Shown here one piece after another: positions 1 through 6,715 of a stretch of DNA of 21,040 nt. This DNA is from REEB95 sp035648735. Lineage in GTDB: Bacteria; Pseudomonadota; Alphaproteobacteria; ATCC43930; CGMCC-115725. Within the stretch, counting starts at the first letter, position 1. Every line of letters starts with the position of its first letter. Position numbers and translations under genes: made by a program. The stretch is taken from contig DASRKX010000041.1 of assembly GCA_035648735.1 (NCBI GenBank), forward strand, positions 1 through 21,040. The letters run 5' to 3'. The notes under the pieces are model-generated. The model was not told the origin of the DNA. It ran no database searches and saw only the letters and a list, made by a program, of their open reading frames with translations.

Positions 1-233
1 CGATGACGACGGACGCTGCCGAAGGCATAGACCGCGACCGTCGCGGCGACGACCACGCCCCACATGATCGCGATGCCGTAGGCGACTTCGCGCGCACCCG
101 AGGTCGGCGGGAAGAGCTTCACCATGGGGCTGAGCGAGATCGTCAGGAACAGGGTGACGGCCAAGCCGCTGATCGCGGAGAGCAGCAGCAACAGGAAGGA
201 ACAGCCGAAACCAACGCTACGGGTCGTGCGCAT
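1..233 (-). CDS. Small membrane protein, N-terminal part (cut by window edge)
   Basis: An open frame starts at the ATG at 233 and runs off the left edge, giving 77 codons. A GAGGG ribosome-binding site (243-247, minus sense) sits about 9 bases before the start. The protein opens with a short basic stretch (MRTTRSVG), then a hydrophobic helix at about residues 9-35 (CSFLLLLLSAISGLAVTLFL is its core). A loop with KLFPPTSGAREV follows, then a second hydrophobic helix at about 53-70, ending in a basic RRHR. This is two membrane segments with a positively charged end after the second. I do not recognise the family and the C-terminus is missing, so no function is assigned. A promoter-like sequence lies upstream at 371-400. 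Confidence 0.6.
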   Translation of the reverse strand, partial: MRTTRSVGFGCSFLLLLLSAISGLAVTLFLTISLSPMVKLFPPTSGAREVAYGIAIMWGVVVAATVAVYAFGSVRRH

Positions 234-299
234 CACCAATATCCCTCGCTTGAATCAGCGGCGACCCGAAAGGGCCGCACGCCTTTGGCTACCATCACG

Positions 300-430
300 A
301 GCTTTGTTATTAAGGTTAGGCCGGCGCCGATACAAGACATTTATAGTTAATAACGATATTAATATAGTTAATACTAGAGTTATACAGTAATAAATGTCAA
401 CTCATCGTGGTTAATATTAATAATATGTCG
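300..430. other. AT-rich intergenic island
   Basis: The gap between the membrane-protein start (233) and the dehydrogenase stop (506) is far richer in A and T than the rest of the window, especially from about 340 to 430. It holds small perfect palindromes (ATATTAATAT at 356-365, TTAATATTAA at 411-420). No credible gene is seen in it. It may be simply a promoter region, or a site for a nucleoid-binding protein. Confidence 0.6.
371..400 (-). promoter_or_regulatory. Candidate sigma70-type promoter in AT-rich gap
   Basis: On the minus strand a perfect -35 TTGACA (395-400) is followed after 18 bases by TAGTAT (371-376, 4 of 6 matches to TATAAT). It would start transcription near 364 and give a leader of about 130 bases before the membrane-protein gene at 233. 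The surrounding AT-richness makes chance matches more likely, so this is a moderate call. Confidence 0.45.
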
Positions 431-440
431 GAAGAATTGA

Positions 441-482
441 CCGGCGCGGCCCCCGGACGCGTAAAGCCGGACGACGCGCCGG
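441..482 (-). terminator. Possible terminator after the hydroxy-acid dehydrogenase
   Basis: An 8-bp perfect stem (441-448 with 475-482, CCGGCGCG/CGCGCCGG) lies just beyond the stop codon at 506. An inner CCGGACG/CCGGACG repeat lies between the arms. On the minus strand it is followed by TCAATTCTT, only a weak T-run, so the terminator call is tentative. Confidence 0.4.
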
Positions 483-505
483 CAAAGAAGCAGACGCGCG
501 GTCGG

Positions 506-1615
506 CTAATAGCCGGGGCGTTCGAGATCGAGCAGCGGAAAGGCGCTGAACGCATCCGGCTGGCTTACCGACGGCGCCGGCTGCACCATCGCCGGCTTGA
601 GCTCCGCATAGGACGCGACCCCCAGCAGACCGAGCGCGAGGCGGATCTCGATCTCCAGCAACTCGAGAAGACGCACGATCCCTCCCTCGCCCGCGGCAGC
701 CAGCGCGTAGCAATAAAGCCGGCCGAGCCCGACGGCGTCGGCGCCCAGGGCCAACGCCTTGACGATGTCGGTGCCGCGGCAGAAGCCGCCATCGACGACG
801 ATGGCGGCACGGCCTTTCACCGCCGCGACGATCTCGGGCAGCATGTCGATGGTGCCGCGGCCGTGATCGAGCTGGCGCCCCCCATGGTTGGACACATAGA
901 CGCATGACACGCCGAGCTGGCAGGCGAGCTCGGCATCCTCGGCGGTGGCGATGCCCTTGAGAATGAGCGGCAGCTTGTGCTTGCCCTTGAAGCGCCGGAT
1001 GTCGTCCCAGGACAGCGCCGCCTGGTAGCGTTCCATCTCGGCCACCACCTCGCGCCGGCCGCTGACGGTATAGCGCTTGGCCAGATCGCGCTCGCGCCGG
1101 CCATACATCGCGGTATCGACGGTGAAGCAGAACGCCTCGTAGCCCGCCCGGGCGGCGCGGGTGCCGAAATCGTCGATCCAGGCATCGTCGCCCCGCACAT
1201 AGAGCTGATAGATGCGGCGGGCGGCGGGTGCCGCCTGCGCCGTCGCCTCGAGCCCGGGCTGGGCGACCGAGCTCACGAACATCGGCACCCCGAAGGATGA
1301 GGCCGCCTTGGCCACCGCCGCCGTGCCGCCGGCGTTGAGATTCTCGATCGATCCGACCGGCGCCAGCACCACGGGCAACCGCGCCTTCTTGCCGAAGACC
1401 GTTGCCGACGTGTCGACCTGGGAGACGTCGCGCAGCACCCGCGGACGGAACGCCAGCGAATCGAGCGCCAGACGGTTGCGCTTCAACGTGGTCTCGGTCT
1501 CGCCGCCGCCGGTGAGGTAGTCCCAATAGTTGGCGCCGACCGCGTTCCGCGCCGCCTTGACGAACTCGTGGATGGTCGCAAAACGCGCGCTAAGCCCGCT
1601 ATCGGTTTCCGCCAC
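506..1615 (-). CDS. FMN-dependent alpha-hydroxy-acid dehydrogenase/oxidase (lactate/mandelate/glycolate family)
   Basis: This enzyme oxidises a 2-hydroxy acid to the 2-oxo acid with FMN. Reading 369 residues, the catalytic set of the family is present: Tyr33 (WDY, matching Tyr24 of glycolate oxidase), Tyr139 (QLYV), Asp167 (TVD), Lys220 (LILKGI), and His244 and Arg247 in SNHGGRQLD. The FMN phosphate loop DGGFCRGTDIVKAL is at 275-288. I chose the GTG start at 1615 because GGAGG (1621-1625) lies 5 bases upstream. An ATG at 1684 would add 23 low-complexity residues and has no such site. Position 117 is Val where plant glycolate oxidase has the substrate-pocket Trp, so the substrate is unlikely to be settled by homology to that enzyme. 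No permease or regulator is adjacent. The substrate (lactate, mandelate, glycolate or other) is not determined. Confidence 0.9.
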   Translation of the reverse strand: MAETDSGLSARFATIHEFVKAARNAVGANYWDYLTGGGETETTLKRNRLALDSLAFRPRVLRDVSQVDTSATVFGKKARLPVVLAPVGSIENLNAGGTAAVAKAASSFGVPMFVSSVAQPGLEATAQAAPAARRIYQLYVRGDDAWIDDFGTRAARAGYEAFCFTVDTAMYGRRERDLAKRYTVSGRREVVAEMERYQAALSWDDIRRFKGKHKLPLILKGIATAEDAELACQLGVSCVYVSNHGGRQLDHGRGTIDMLPEIVAAVKGRAAIVVDGGFCRGTDIVKALALGADAVGLGRLYCYALAAAGEGGIVRLLELLEIEIRLALGLLGVASYAELKPAMVQPAPSVSQPDAFSAFPLLDLERPGY

Positions 1616-1710
1616 CGCTTCCTCCCCGCCCTCGCTCCTGCCACGCGCGGCGGATGATAGCGTCGTTGCCCGCGCCGATGCCACAAGCGGCGTCGATCGG
1701 AGGCGCGGGC

Positions 1711-1745
1711 AAAAGAAACGGCGCCCCCCGCGAAGGGAGCGCCGT
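1711..1745 (-). terminator. Strong intrinsic terminator of pstS
   Basis: On the minus strand an ACGGCGC-type stem pairs with GGCGCCGT across 1718-1745 around a short TTCGC-like loop. It is followed at once by the T-rich tract TTCTTTT (1711-1717). It lies 26 bases beyond the pstS stop and is the clearest intrinsic terminator in the window. Confidence 0.85.
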
Positions 1746-1770
1746 GACGGGGCTTCGGGAGGAGCTCCGC

Positions 1771-2835
1771 TTAGGTCGTCGGGCCGGTCCAGACCGCCTT
1801 GCCGGCGCCCATGATGTTCTGCTTCCAGCTTGTCTCGATGGTGCCGACGACGTTGGCCGGCATCGGCACGTAGTCGAGCGATTCCGCCAATTTCTGGCCG
1901 TTCTTATAGGCCCAGTCGAAGAAGGTCAGCACCATCTTGGCGTTCTCGGGCTTGTCTTGCTGCTTATGCATCAGGATGAAGGTGGCGCCGGTGATCGGCC
2001 AACTCGCCTTGCCGGGCTGATCGGTGAGGTTGAGGTAGAAGCCGGGCGCCTTCGCCCAATCGGCGTTCGCCGCCGCCGCCTGGAAGGCCGTGATGCTCGG
2101 CATGAGCGTCGCCCCTTCCCGGTTGACCAGCTTGGCGAAGGTCAGGTTGTTCTGCAGCGCATAGGCATATTCGACGTAGCCGATCGCGCCGCCGGTCTGC
2201 TGGGTCAGCGCCGCGACGCCCTCATTGCCCTTGCCGCCGAGACCCGTCGGCCATTCGACCGCCGTGTTCTCGCCGACCTTGTCCTTCCATTCCGGGCTTA
2301 TCTTCGACAGGTAGTCCGTGAAGATGAAGGTCGTGCCCGAGCCGTCGGAGCGATGCACCACGGCGATGCCCTGCGTCGGCAGCTTCATGCCGGGGTTGAG
2401 CTTGGCGATCGCCGGATCGTTCCATTGGGTGATCTTGCCGAGATAGATGTCGGCGATGGTCTTGCCGTCGAGCGTCATCTCGCCGGGCTTCACGCCCGGA
2501 AGGTTCATCACCAGCACTTCGCCGCCCATGATGGCGGGGAACTGCGTCAGGTCGTTCTTCGCGAGATCGTCGGGCGTCAGCGGCATGTCGGAGGCGCCGA
2601 AATCGACCGTCTTCGCCTCGATTTGCTTGATGCCGCCGCCGGAGCCGATCGATTGGTAATTGATGCCGATATTGTTCTTGGTTTTGTAGGCGTCCGCCCA
2701 TTTCGCCAGGATCGGATAGATGAACGTGGAGCCGGCGCCCGAAATGTCGGTGGCCCACGCCTGCGATGCGAATACGGTGGCGAAGACCACGGCGCTCAAT
2801 TGCAGCGCGGCTTGCCCAAAGCTTCCCCTCGTCAT
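1771..2835 (-). CDS. pstS: Periplasmic phosphate-binding protein PstS
   Basis: PstS captures phosphate in the periplasm for the PstCAB ABC importer and is usually part of the Pho regulon. The 354-residue product has a signal peptide (hydrophobic to about residue 25, likely cleavage after AWA at 28). It carries the phosphate-pocket motifs GAGSTF (33-38), SIGSGGG (62-68), FGASD (79-83) and RSDGSGTT (162-169). The ATG at 2835 is supported by AGAGGAG 5 bases upstream; the frame stays open further 5' but that extension has no signal peptide logic. A PhoB-type box lies at 2932-2960 and a strong terminator follows the gene. It is therefore a stand-alone unit: pstC, pstA, pstB and phoU are not next to it in this window. 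Confidence 0.95.
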   Translation of the reverse strand: MTRGSFGQAALQLSAVVFATVFASQAWATDISGAGSTFIYPILAKWADAYKTKNNIGINYQSIGSGGGIKQIEAKTVDFGASDMPLTPDDLAKNDLTQFPAIMGGEVLVMNLPGVKPGEMTLDGKTIADIYLGKITQWNDPAIAKLNPGMKLPTQGIAVVHRSDGSGTTFIFTDYLSKISPEWKDKVGENTAVEWPTGLGGKGNEGVAALTQQTGGAIGYVEYAYALQNNLTFAKLVNREGATLMPSITAFQAAAANADWAKAPGFYLNLTDQPGKASWPITGATFILMHKQQDKPENAKMVLTFFDWAYKNGQKLAESLDYVPMPANVVGTIETSWKQNIMGAGKAVWTGPTT

Positions 2836-2931
2836 GCTTTCTCCTCTGTCTGAATTCGGCACCACGCAATACCGACGCAACGCGACGGTCGCGCGGCCGG
2901 CGACAATTTGCGCGGCGGTGATTGCGCCGGC

Positions 2932-2960
2932 GTGACAGTTCGGCGTCGGTTTGGTGACAG
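2932..2960 (-). promoter_or_regulatory. PhoB-type box upstream of pstS
   Basis: On the minus strand CTGTCAC occurs twice, at 2954-2960 and 2932-2938, exactly 22 bases apart. That is two helical steps of the 11-base PhoB repeat. A degenerate third copy (CCGACGC, 2943-2949) fills the middle position. The direction of the repeats points to pstS, whose start is about 97 bases downstream. The PhoB consensus (tandem CTGTCAT with 11-base period) is established knowledge; binding here is inferred. Confidence 0.75.
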
Positions 2961-3027
2961 ATCGCTGGCCATGCAAAATCCGTACCGAAATGGAACTTTC
3001 GCCACAATTCCTGGGGGGCCATGGAAC

Positions 3028-3056
3028 TTACCTACACTATTTGTTGCGGCTATGTT
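3028..3056 (+). promoter_or_regulatory. Weak candidate promoter for the basic mini-protein
   Basis: TTACCT (3028-3033) and TATGTT (3051-3056) are spaced by 17 bases, about 70 bases before the mini-protein start. Each hexamer matches only partly to the sigma70 consensus, so this is a low-confidence call. Confidence 0.25.
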
Positions 3057-3126
3057 ATGTAGTGCCCGTTGGGTGACGCACGGAAGGTCCGCGCGAGGCC
3101 CGAACAACGATCAGGGGAAAGCCAAC

Positions 3127-3195
3127 ATGGCGAAGAAAAAGCGTGCGGTGAAGAAGGCGAAGCGCAAGACGGCCAAGCGCAAGAAGAAGCGCTAG
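3127..3195 (+). CDS. 22-residue Lys/Arg-rich mini-protein
   Basis: The frame ATG 3127 to TAG 3195 encodes 22 residues composed only of Met, Ala, Lys, Arg, Val and Thr. It begins MAKKKRAVKK and ends TAKRKKKR, with 16 Lys/Arg residues. An AGGGG ribosome-binding site about 10 bases upstream and a stem-loop at 3224-3264 just after the stop make it a self-contained small gene. The composition resembles histone-H1-like tails or a nucleic-acid-binding peptide; that role is inference only. It is divergent from pstS and convergent with the CobW-type gene. Because it is so short, coding status rests on the ribosome-binding site, the clean lysine pattern and the terminator-like hairpin. Confidence 0.55.
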   Translation: MAKKKRAVKKAKRKTAKRKKKR

Positions 3196-3223
3196 CAGCG
3201 GCACACTCTCACCGTGTCGAACA

Positions 3224-3270
3224 CGGCGGGGCTGCTCAGGGCGATCGCCCGGGCAGCCCCGCCGGCATTT
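3224..3270 (+). terminator. GC-rich hairpin between convergent genes
   Basis: A perfect 12-bp stem (3224-3235 with 3253-3264) encloses a 17-base loop that is itself a smaller palindrome, GGGCGATCGCCC (3239-3250). It lies 28 bases after the mini-protein stop and ends in CATTT, a short T-run. It overlaps the last codons of the convergent CobW-type gene (stop at 3236), so it may terminate the plus-strand transcript and buffer the two genes from each other. Confidence 0.55.
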
Positions 3271-4312
3271 CAGGGTCTGATTCCGCCGGCGCCGCCGCGA
3301 CGATGGCGGCAAAAGAATTGATAATCGCGGCTTCCGGAATATTTCGCGTGATGAAGACGAGGCGTGTGCGGTGGTCCGCATCGGGCCAGCGCGCCAGCTC
3401 CTGCGGCGGATGAAAGACGTGCTGCACCGCGTTGATCAGCACCGGCCCGCGCCGCCCGGCGACATCGACCAACCCCTTGAGCCGCAGCAGATCGGGCCCC
3501 TTCAACGAGGCCAGCGCCTCCAGCCATTGCTGCAGCGCCGGCCAAGACAAAGGCGCGTCGTGCGTCAGGGTGAAGGAATGGATGCCGTGATGACGCAGCA
3601 GGTGATCGCGGTCGTCGGAATGGCCGTCATGCGCCGTGGAAGCGCCGTGCGCGGCCGCGGCGAGCCGGTCGCGTCCGGCGGCAGCCGCGGCTGATTCGAA
3701 CAGCAGCGCCGGCGCGATGGCGCCCTTGACCGCTTCATGGATCGCCGCCGCCGGGTTGATCGCTCGCAGAGCGGCCTCGAGCGCCGCCCGCGTCGCGGCG
3801 TCGGCGAGATCGGTCTTGGTCAGGATCAGCGCATCGGCCAGCGCCGCCTGCTTCACCGATTCGTAGCTCGATTGCAGCTGGCTTGCGCCATTGACCGCAT
3901 CGACGGTGACCAGCACCGAGCCGAGTGCCGCGAATTCCGCGAGGCGCGGCTCCTCCGCCAGCGTGGCGATGATCGGCGCCGGATCGGCCAGGCCGGTCGT
4001 CTCGATGGCGATGCGCGCGAAGGGCGGCAGCTCGCCGCGCTGCCGCCGGTCGCGCAGGGTCAGGATCGTGTCGGTCAAATCGCCGCGCACGGTGCAGCAG
4101 ATGCAGCCGCTCTTGAGCAGCAGCGCATCCTCGAAGGCGGTCTCGATCAGCAGGTGGTCGAGGCCGATCTCGCCGAACTCGTTGACGATGACGGCGGTGT
4201 CGCGCATCGCCGGATGACGCAGCAATGCGTTGAGCAGCGTGGTCTTGCCGCTGCCGAGAAAGCCGGTGATCAGGGCGATAGGGATGATCGGCGCGGCCGC
4301 AGGGGGCGGCAT
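3236..4312 (-). CDS. CobW/COG0523 family GTPase, probable metal chaperone
   Basis: COG0523 proteins are G3E GTPases that deliver metals (zinc, cobalt or others) to target proteins or help cobalamin synthesis. The 358-residue product has the P-loop GFLGSGKTT (17-25), the family metal-binding CxCC motif CICC (70-73), the guanine motif TKTD (165-168) and the ETTGLADP segment (104-111). A His-rich stretch lies between the GTPase and C-terminal domains (eight His between 222 and 251, such as HDGHSDDRDH), a probable metal-loading site. The start at 4312 has GGGAG about 9 bases upstream. No cobalamin-synthesis gene or Zur-type operator was seen beside it, so the metal is undetermined. A link to the B12-dependent mutase elsewhere in the window would be speculation. 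Confidence 0.88.
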   Translation of the reverse strand: MPPPAAAPIIPIALITGFLGSGKTTLLNALLRHPAMRDTAVIVNEFGEIGLDHLLIETAFEDALLLKSGCICCTVRGDLTDTILTLRDRRQRGELPPFARIAIETTGLADPAPIIATLAEEPRLAEFAALGSVLVTVDAVNGASQLQSSYESVKQAALADALILTKTDLADAATRAALEAALRAINPAAAIHEAVKGAIAPALLFESAAAAAGRDRLAAAAHGASTAHDGHSDDRDHLLRHHGIHSFTLTHDAPLSWPALQQWLEALASLKGPDLLRLKGLVDVAGRRGPVLINAVQHVFHPPQELARWPDADHRTRLVFITRNIPEAAIINSFAAIVAAAPAESDPEMPAGLPGRSP

Positions 4313-4372
4313 TCTCGGCTCCCGGGAATTTAGCGGTTTGAATAGCTAGGCCCTTTGCTAAGATCGCGGCAA

Positions 4373-4388
4373 GGCTTGAAAACAAGCC
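4373..4388 (+). other. Small hairpin in the leader of the substrate-binding protein gene
   Basis: GGCTTG and CAAGCC form a 6-bp stem around an AAAA loop, 18 bases before the ATG at 4407 in the divergent promoter region. It could be an operator half-site pair or a leader hairpin; no function is shown. Confidence 0.3.
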
Positions 4389-4406
4389 ACATCGCAGGGA
4401 GAGGCC

Positions 4407-5438
4407 ATGACCGGAAAACGCTTTTGGCTCGTTGTCGCGACGACCGCCATCGTCGCCCTTGCGGCGGGCGCCGCACCGGTGCGGGCGAACGATCCGGTCA
4501 AGCTCCGCATCGGCTGGGCCCAGGCGCCGGGCCATCTGGCGCCGCTGCTCGACGTGCTGGCGGTGAAGCATCCCGAAATCATGCCGCATGACGGCAAGAC
4601 CTATGCCGCCGAGGCCATCCGCTTCGGCGGCTCGACGCCGCAGATCCAGGCGATGGCCGTGGGCGAGCTGGAGATCGCCGCCTTCGCGCCGTCGTCGCTG
4701 GCGCTTGCGATCACCAACGCGCATCTCGACGTGCGCGTCGTTTCCGACGTCATCCAGACGGGCAAGTCCGGCTATTTCGACCAGCCCTACATGGTCCTGA
4801 AGGACGGGCCGATCAGGACCGTCGAGGACGTGAAGGGCAAGCGGATCGCGACCAACGCCATCGGCTCGGCCAGCGACGCCGCGATGCGCGTCATGTTCCG
4901 CAAGCACGGCATCCCGGACAGCGATTTCACCACGGTCGAGGCGAATTTCGCGAACATGCTGCCGATGATCGCGGACAACAAGGTCGACCTGATCGCGGTC
5001 ATGCCGCAATTCGAACATCAACTCGACGAATCGGGAAAATACCGCACGCTCTTCACCATGAGCCAGGCGGTGGGCCCGTCGCAGACCGTGCTATGGGCGA
5101 TGCGCGCCGATTTCATCAAGGCGCACCGGCCCGCCTTGGTCGACTTCTTCGAGGACCATATCCGCGCCGTGCGCTGGTTTCTCGACCCCAAGAACCGCGA
5201 CGAGGCGCTGGCAATCGCCCAGCAGGTCACCAAGCAGAAGCCCGAGGATCTGGCCTATGCCTTCACCGACAAGGATTTCTACCGCTCGCCCGACCGGGTG
5301 CCCAACATGAAGGCGGCGCAGGGCGAGATCGACGACGCGGTGAAACTCGGCGTCATACCGAAGGACGTCAAGCTCGAGCCGACCTATGTCGATCTGTCGC
5401 TGATCCAGGACGCCAAGCACCGCATCGACGGCAAGTAG
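4407..5438 (+). CDS. ABC transporter substrate-binding protein, NitT/TauT type
   Basis: These periplasmic proteins bind small organic anions (sulfonates, nitrate, pyrimidine precursors, aromatic acids) for ABC import. The 343-residue product starts with a signal peptide (KR, then a hydrophobic stretch to residue 23, likely cut after VRA at 27). It continues with the family-typical KLRIGWAQ strand, the loop FGGSTPQIQAMAVGELEIA and the segment VEDVKGKRIATNAIGSASD near the middle. The start is supported by GGGAGAGG a few bases upstream. No permease or ATPase gene is adjacent, so the partner transporter lies elsewhere or the protein acts as a stand-alone binder. It is followed after 71 bases by the LVIVD-repeat gene on the same strand, with a hairpin between them. 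The ligand is not predictable from what is seen. Confidence 0.85.
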   Translation: MTGKRFWLVVATTAIVALAAGAAPVRANDPVKLRIGWAQAPGHLAPLLDVLAVKHPEIMPHDGKTYAAEAIRFGGSTPQIQAMAVGELEIAAFAPSSLALAITNAHLDVRVVSDVIQTGKSGYFDQPYMVLKDGPIRTVEDVKGKRIATNAIGSASDAAMRVMFRKHGIPDSDFTTVEANFANMLPMIADNKVDLIAVMPQFEHQLDESGKYRTLFTMSQAVGPSQTVLWAMRADFIKAHRPALVDFFEDHIRAVRWFLDPKNRDEALAIAQQVTKQKPEDLAYAFTDKDFYRSPDRVPNMKAAQGEIDDAVKLGVIPKDVKLEPTYVDLSLIQDAKHRIDGK

Positions 5439-5444
5439 GCCCAA

Positions 5445-5490
5445 CGCCCTCATGAGGGCGCCGCTGCCGAGGCGGCGCCCCCCTTGTTTT
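5445..5490 (+). terminator. Two overlapping hairpins with T-rich tail
   Basis: A 9-bp stem GGGCGCCGC/GCGGCGCCC (5456-5464 with 5472-5480) is followed by CCCTTGTTTTC, close to an intrinsic terminator. A smaller stem CGCCCT/AGGGCG (5445-5450 with 5455-5460, CATG loop) shares bases with its left arm, so the two folds exclude each other. It sits between the binding-protein gene and the next gene and may reduce read-through. Confidence 0.6.
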
Positions 5491-5509
5491 CTCCGGCACG
5501 GAATTCGCC

Positions 5510-6715
5510 ATGGCCGATAAAGCCTTGAACATGAAGCTGCTCGCCCACCACGATCTCGCCGGCTTCGGCGGCATCGGCGAGGGCATGAGCCTGCAATTGG
5601 CCAAGGACGGGCGGCGCATCCTCTATCTCGCGCATGAATCGGCGCCCAAGAACTTCACCGGAATCGACGTGACCGACCCGCGCAAGCCCAAACTCGTCAT
5701 CCAGACCGATCTGCCGCACAAGCAGGTCCGCTCCAACTCGCTCGAAATATGCGGCGACGTCATGGCGGTCGCCTATCAGACGGCGCAGGCGGGCTTGAAA
5801 CCGGCCGGCGTCGAGCTGTTCGATATCTCGAAGCCCGAGCAACCCAAATCGATTTCGCTGTTCGACTGCTCCGGTCCGCATTCGCGCGGCGTGCACCAGC
5901 TGTGGTTCGTCGACGGCGAGACCGTGCATTTTTCGGGCGGCGCCCCCGATTTCAAGCCGCGCAACCCCCTGGACGACCAGTTCTACCGTGCCATCGACGT
6001 CAAGAACCCGTCGAAGCCGCGCGAGATCTGCCGCTGGTGGCTGCCCGGCCTCGGCGCGGACGACAGCGCGCCGCCGCCGCCGCGTCATCCCAAATTCGAT
6101 TCGGGCTTCCGCGCGCACAACACCAACGTCTATCCGGCGCGGCCCGACCGCGCCTATCTCGGCTATATCGACGGCGGCGCGGTCATTCTCGACATCGGCG
6201 ACAAGTCGCGGCCGAAGATGGTGGCGCATTGGAATCCGCACCCGCCCTTCCCGGGCTTCACCCACACCGCCCTGCCGTTGTTCGACCGCGATCTCCTGAT
6301 CGTCAGCGACGAATGCGTCCGCGACAAGGGTGCCGACTGGCCGAAGCTGGTCTGGGTGCTGGACATGCGGCGCGAGGACAATCCGGTGCCGATCTCGACG
6401 CTGCCCATCCCCGCCATCGAAACGCAGCGCCACGGCGGCCGCTATGGCGCGCACAACATGCATGAGAACCGGCCGGGTCCGGCCTTTCGGTCGAGCAATC
6501 TGATCTTCGGCACCTATTTCAACGGTGGCGTGCGCGTGCACGACATCAGCGACCCCTTCCAGCCGAAGGAGGTGGCCTATTTCGTGCCTGAATCGCCCCA
6601 GGGCGCGCCCGCCGGGGCGATCCAGATCAACGACGTCTATGTCGACGAGAACGAAATCGTCTACGCCGCCGACCGCTTCACCGGCGGCCTTTACATCCTC
6701 GAGGCGCAGCTCTAG
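5510..6715 (+). CDS. LVIVD-repeat beta-propeller protein of unknown function
   Basis: The 401-residue product carries about six repeats of the LVIVD type, each with a strand ending in a D(V/I)-x-(D/N)-P-x-x-P turn: IDVTDPRKPKLV, LFDISKPEQPKSI, AIDVKNPSKPREI, ILDIGDKSRPKMV, VLDMRREDNPVPI and VHDISDPFQPKEV. Such proteins fold as beta-propellers and are known in bacteria and archaea, mostly without an assigned reaction. No signal peptide is evident, so it is probably cytoplasmic. The ribosome-binding site before the ATG is weak (GGAAT); a second Met eight codons in is an alternative start. Conserved-looking His-rich pieces (RGVHQLW, RAHNTN, HGGRYGAHNMHENR) could build a metal or active site at the propeller face. 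Its stop shares bases with the convergent gene. Confidence 0.75.
   Translation: MADKALNMKLLAHHDLAGFGGIGEGMSLQLAKDGRRILYLAHESAPKNFTGIDVTDPRKPKLVIQTDLPHKQVRSNSLEICGDVMAVAYQTAQAGLKPAGVELFDISKPEQPKSISLFDCSGPHSRGVHQLWFVDGETVHFSGGAPDFKPRNPLDDQFYRAIDVKNPSKPREICRWWLPGLGADDSAPPPPRHPKFDSGFRAHNTNVYPARPDRAYLGYIDGGAVILDIGDKSRPKMVAHWNPHPPFPGFTHTALPLFDRDLLIVSDECVRDKGADWPKLVWVLDMRREDNPVPISTLPIPAIETQRHGGRYGAHNMHENRPGPAFRSSNLIFGTYFNGGVRVHDISDPFQPKEVAYFVPESPQGAPAGAIQINDVYVDENEIVYAADRFTGGLYILEAQL

Noticed and set aside
417..1526. Second minus-strand frame over the hydroxy-acid dehydrogenase
   Set aside because: Arg-rich composition without motifs; the overlapping frame contains the full catalytic set of the FMN enzyme.
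2990..3029. Repeated ATGGAACTT (2990-2998 and 3021-3029) as general-stress (EcfG) promoters
   Set aside because: GGAAC is the EcfG -35, but no CGTT-like -10 is found 16-18 bases after either copy.
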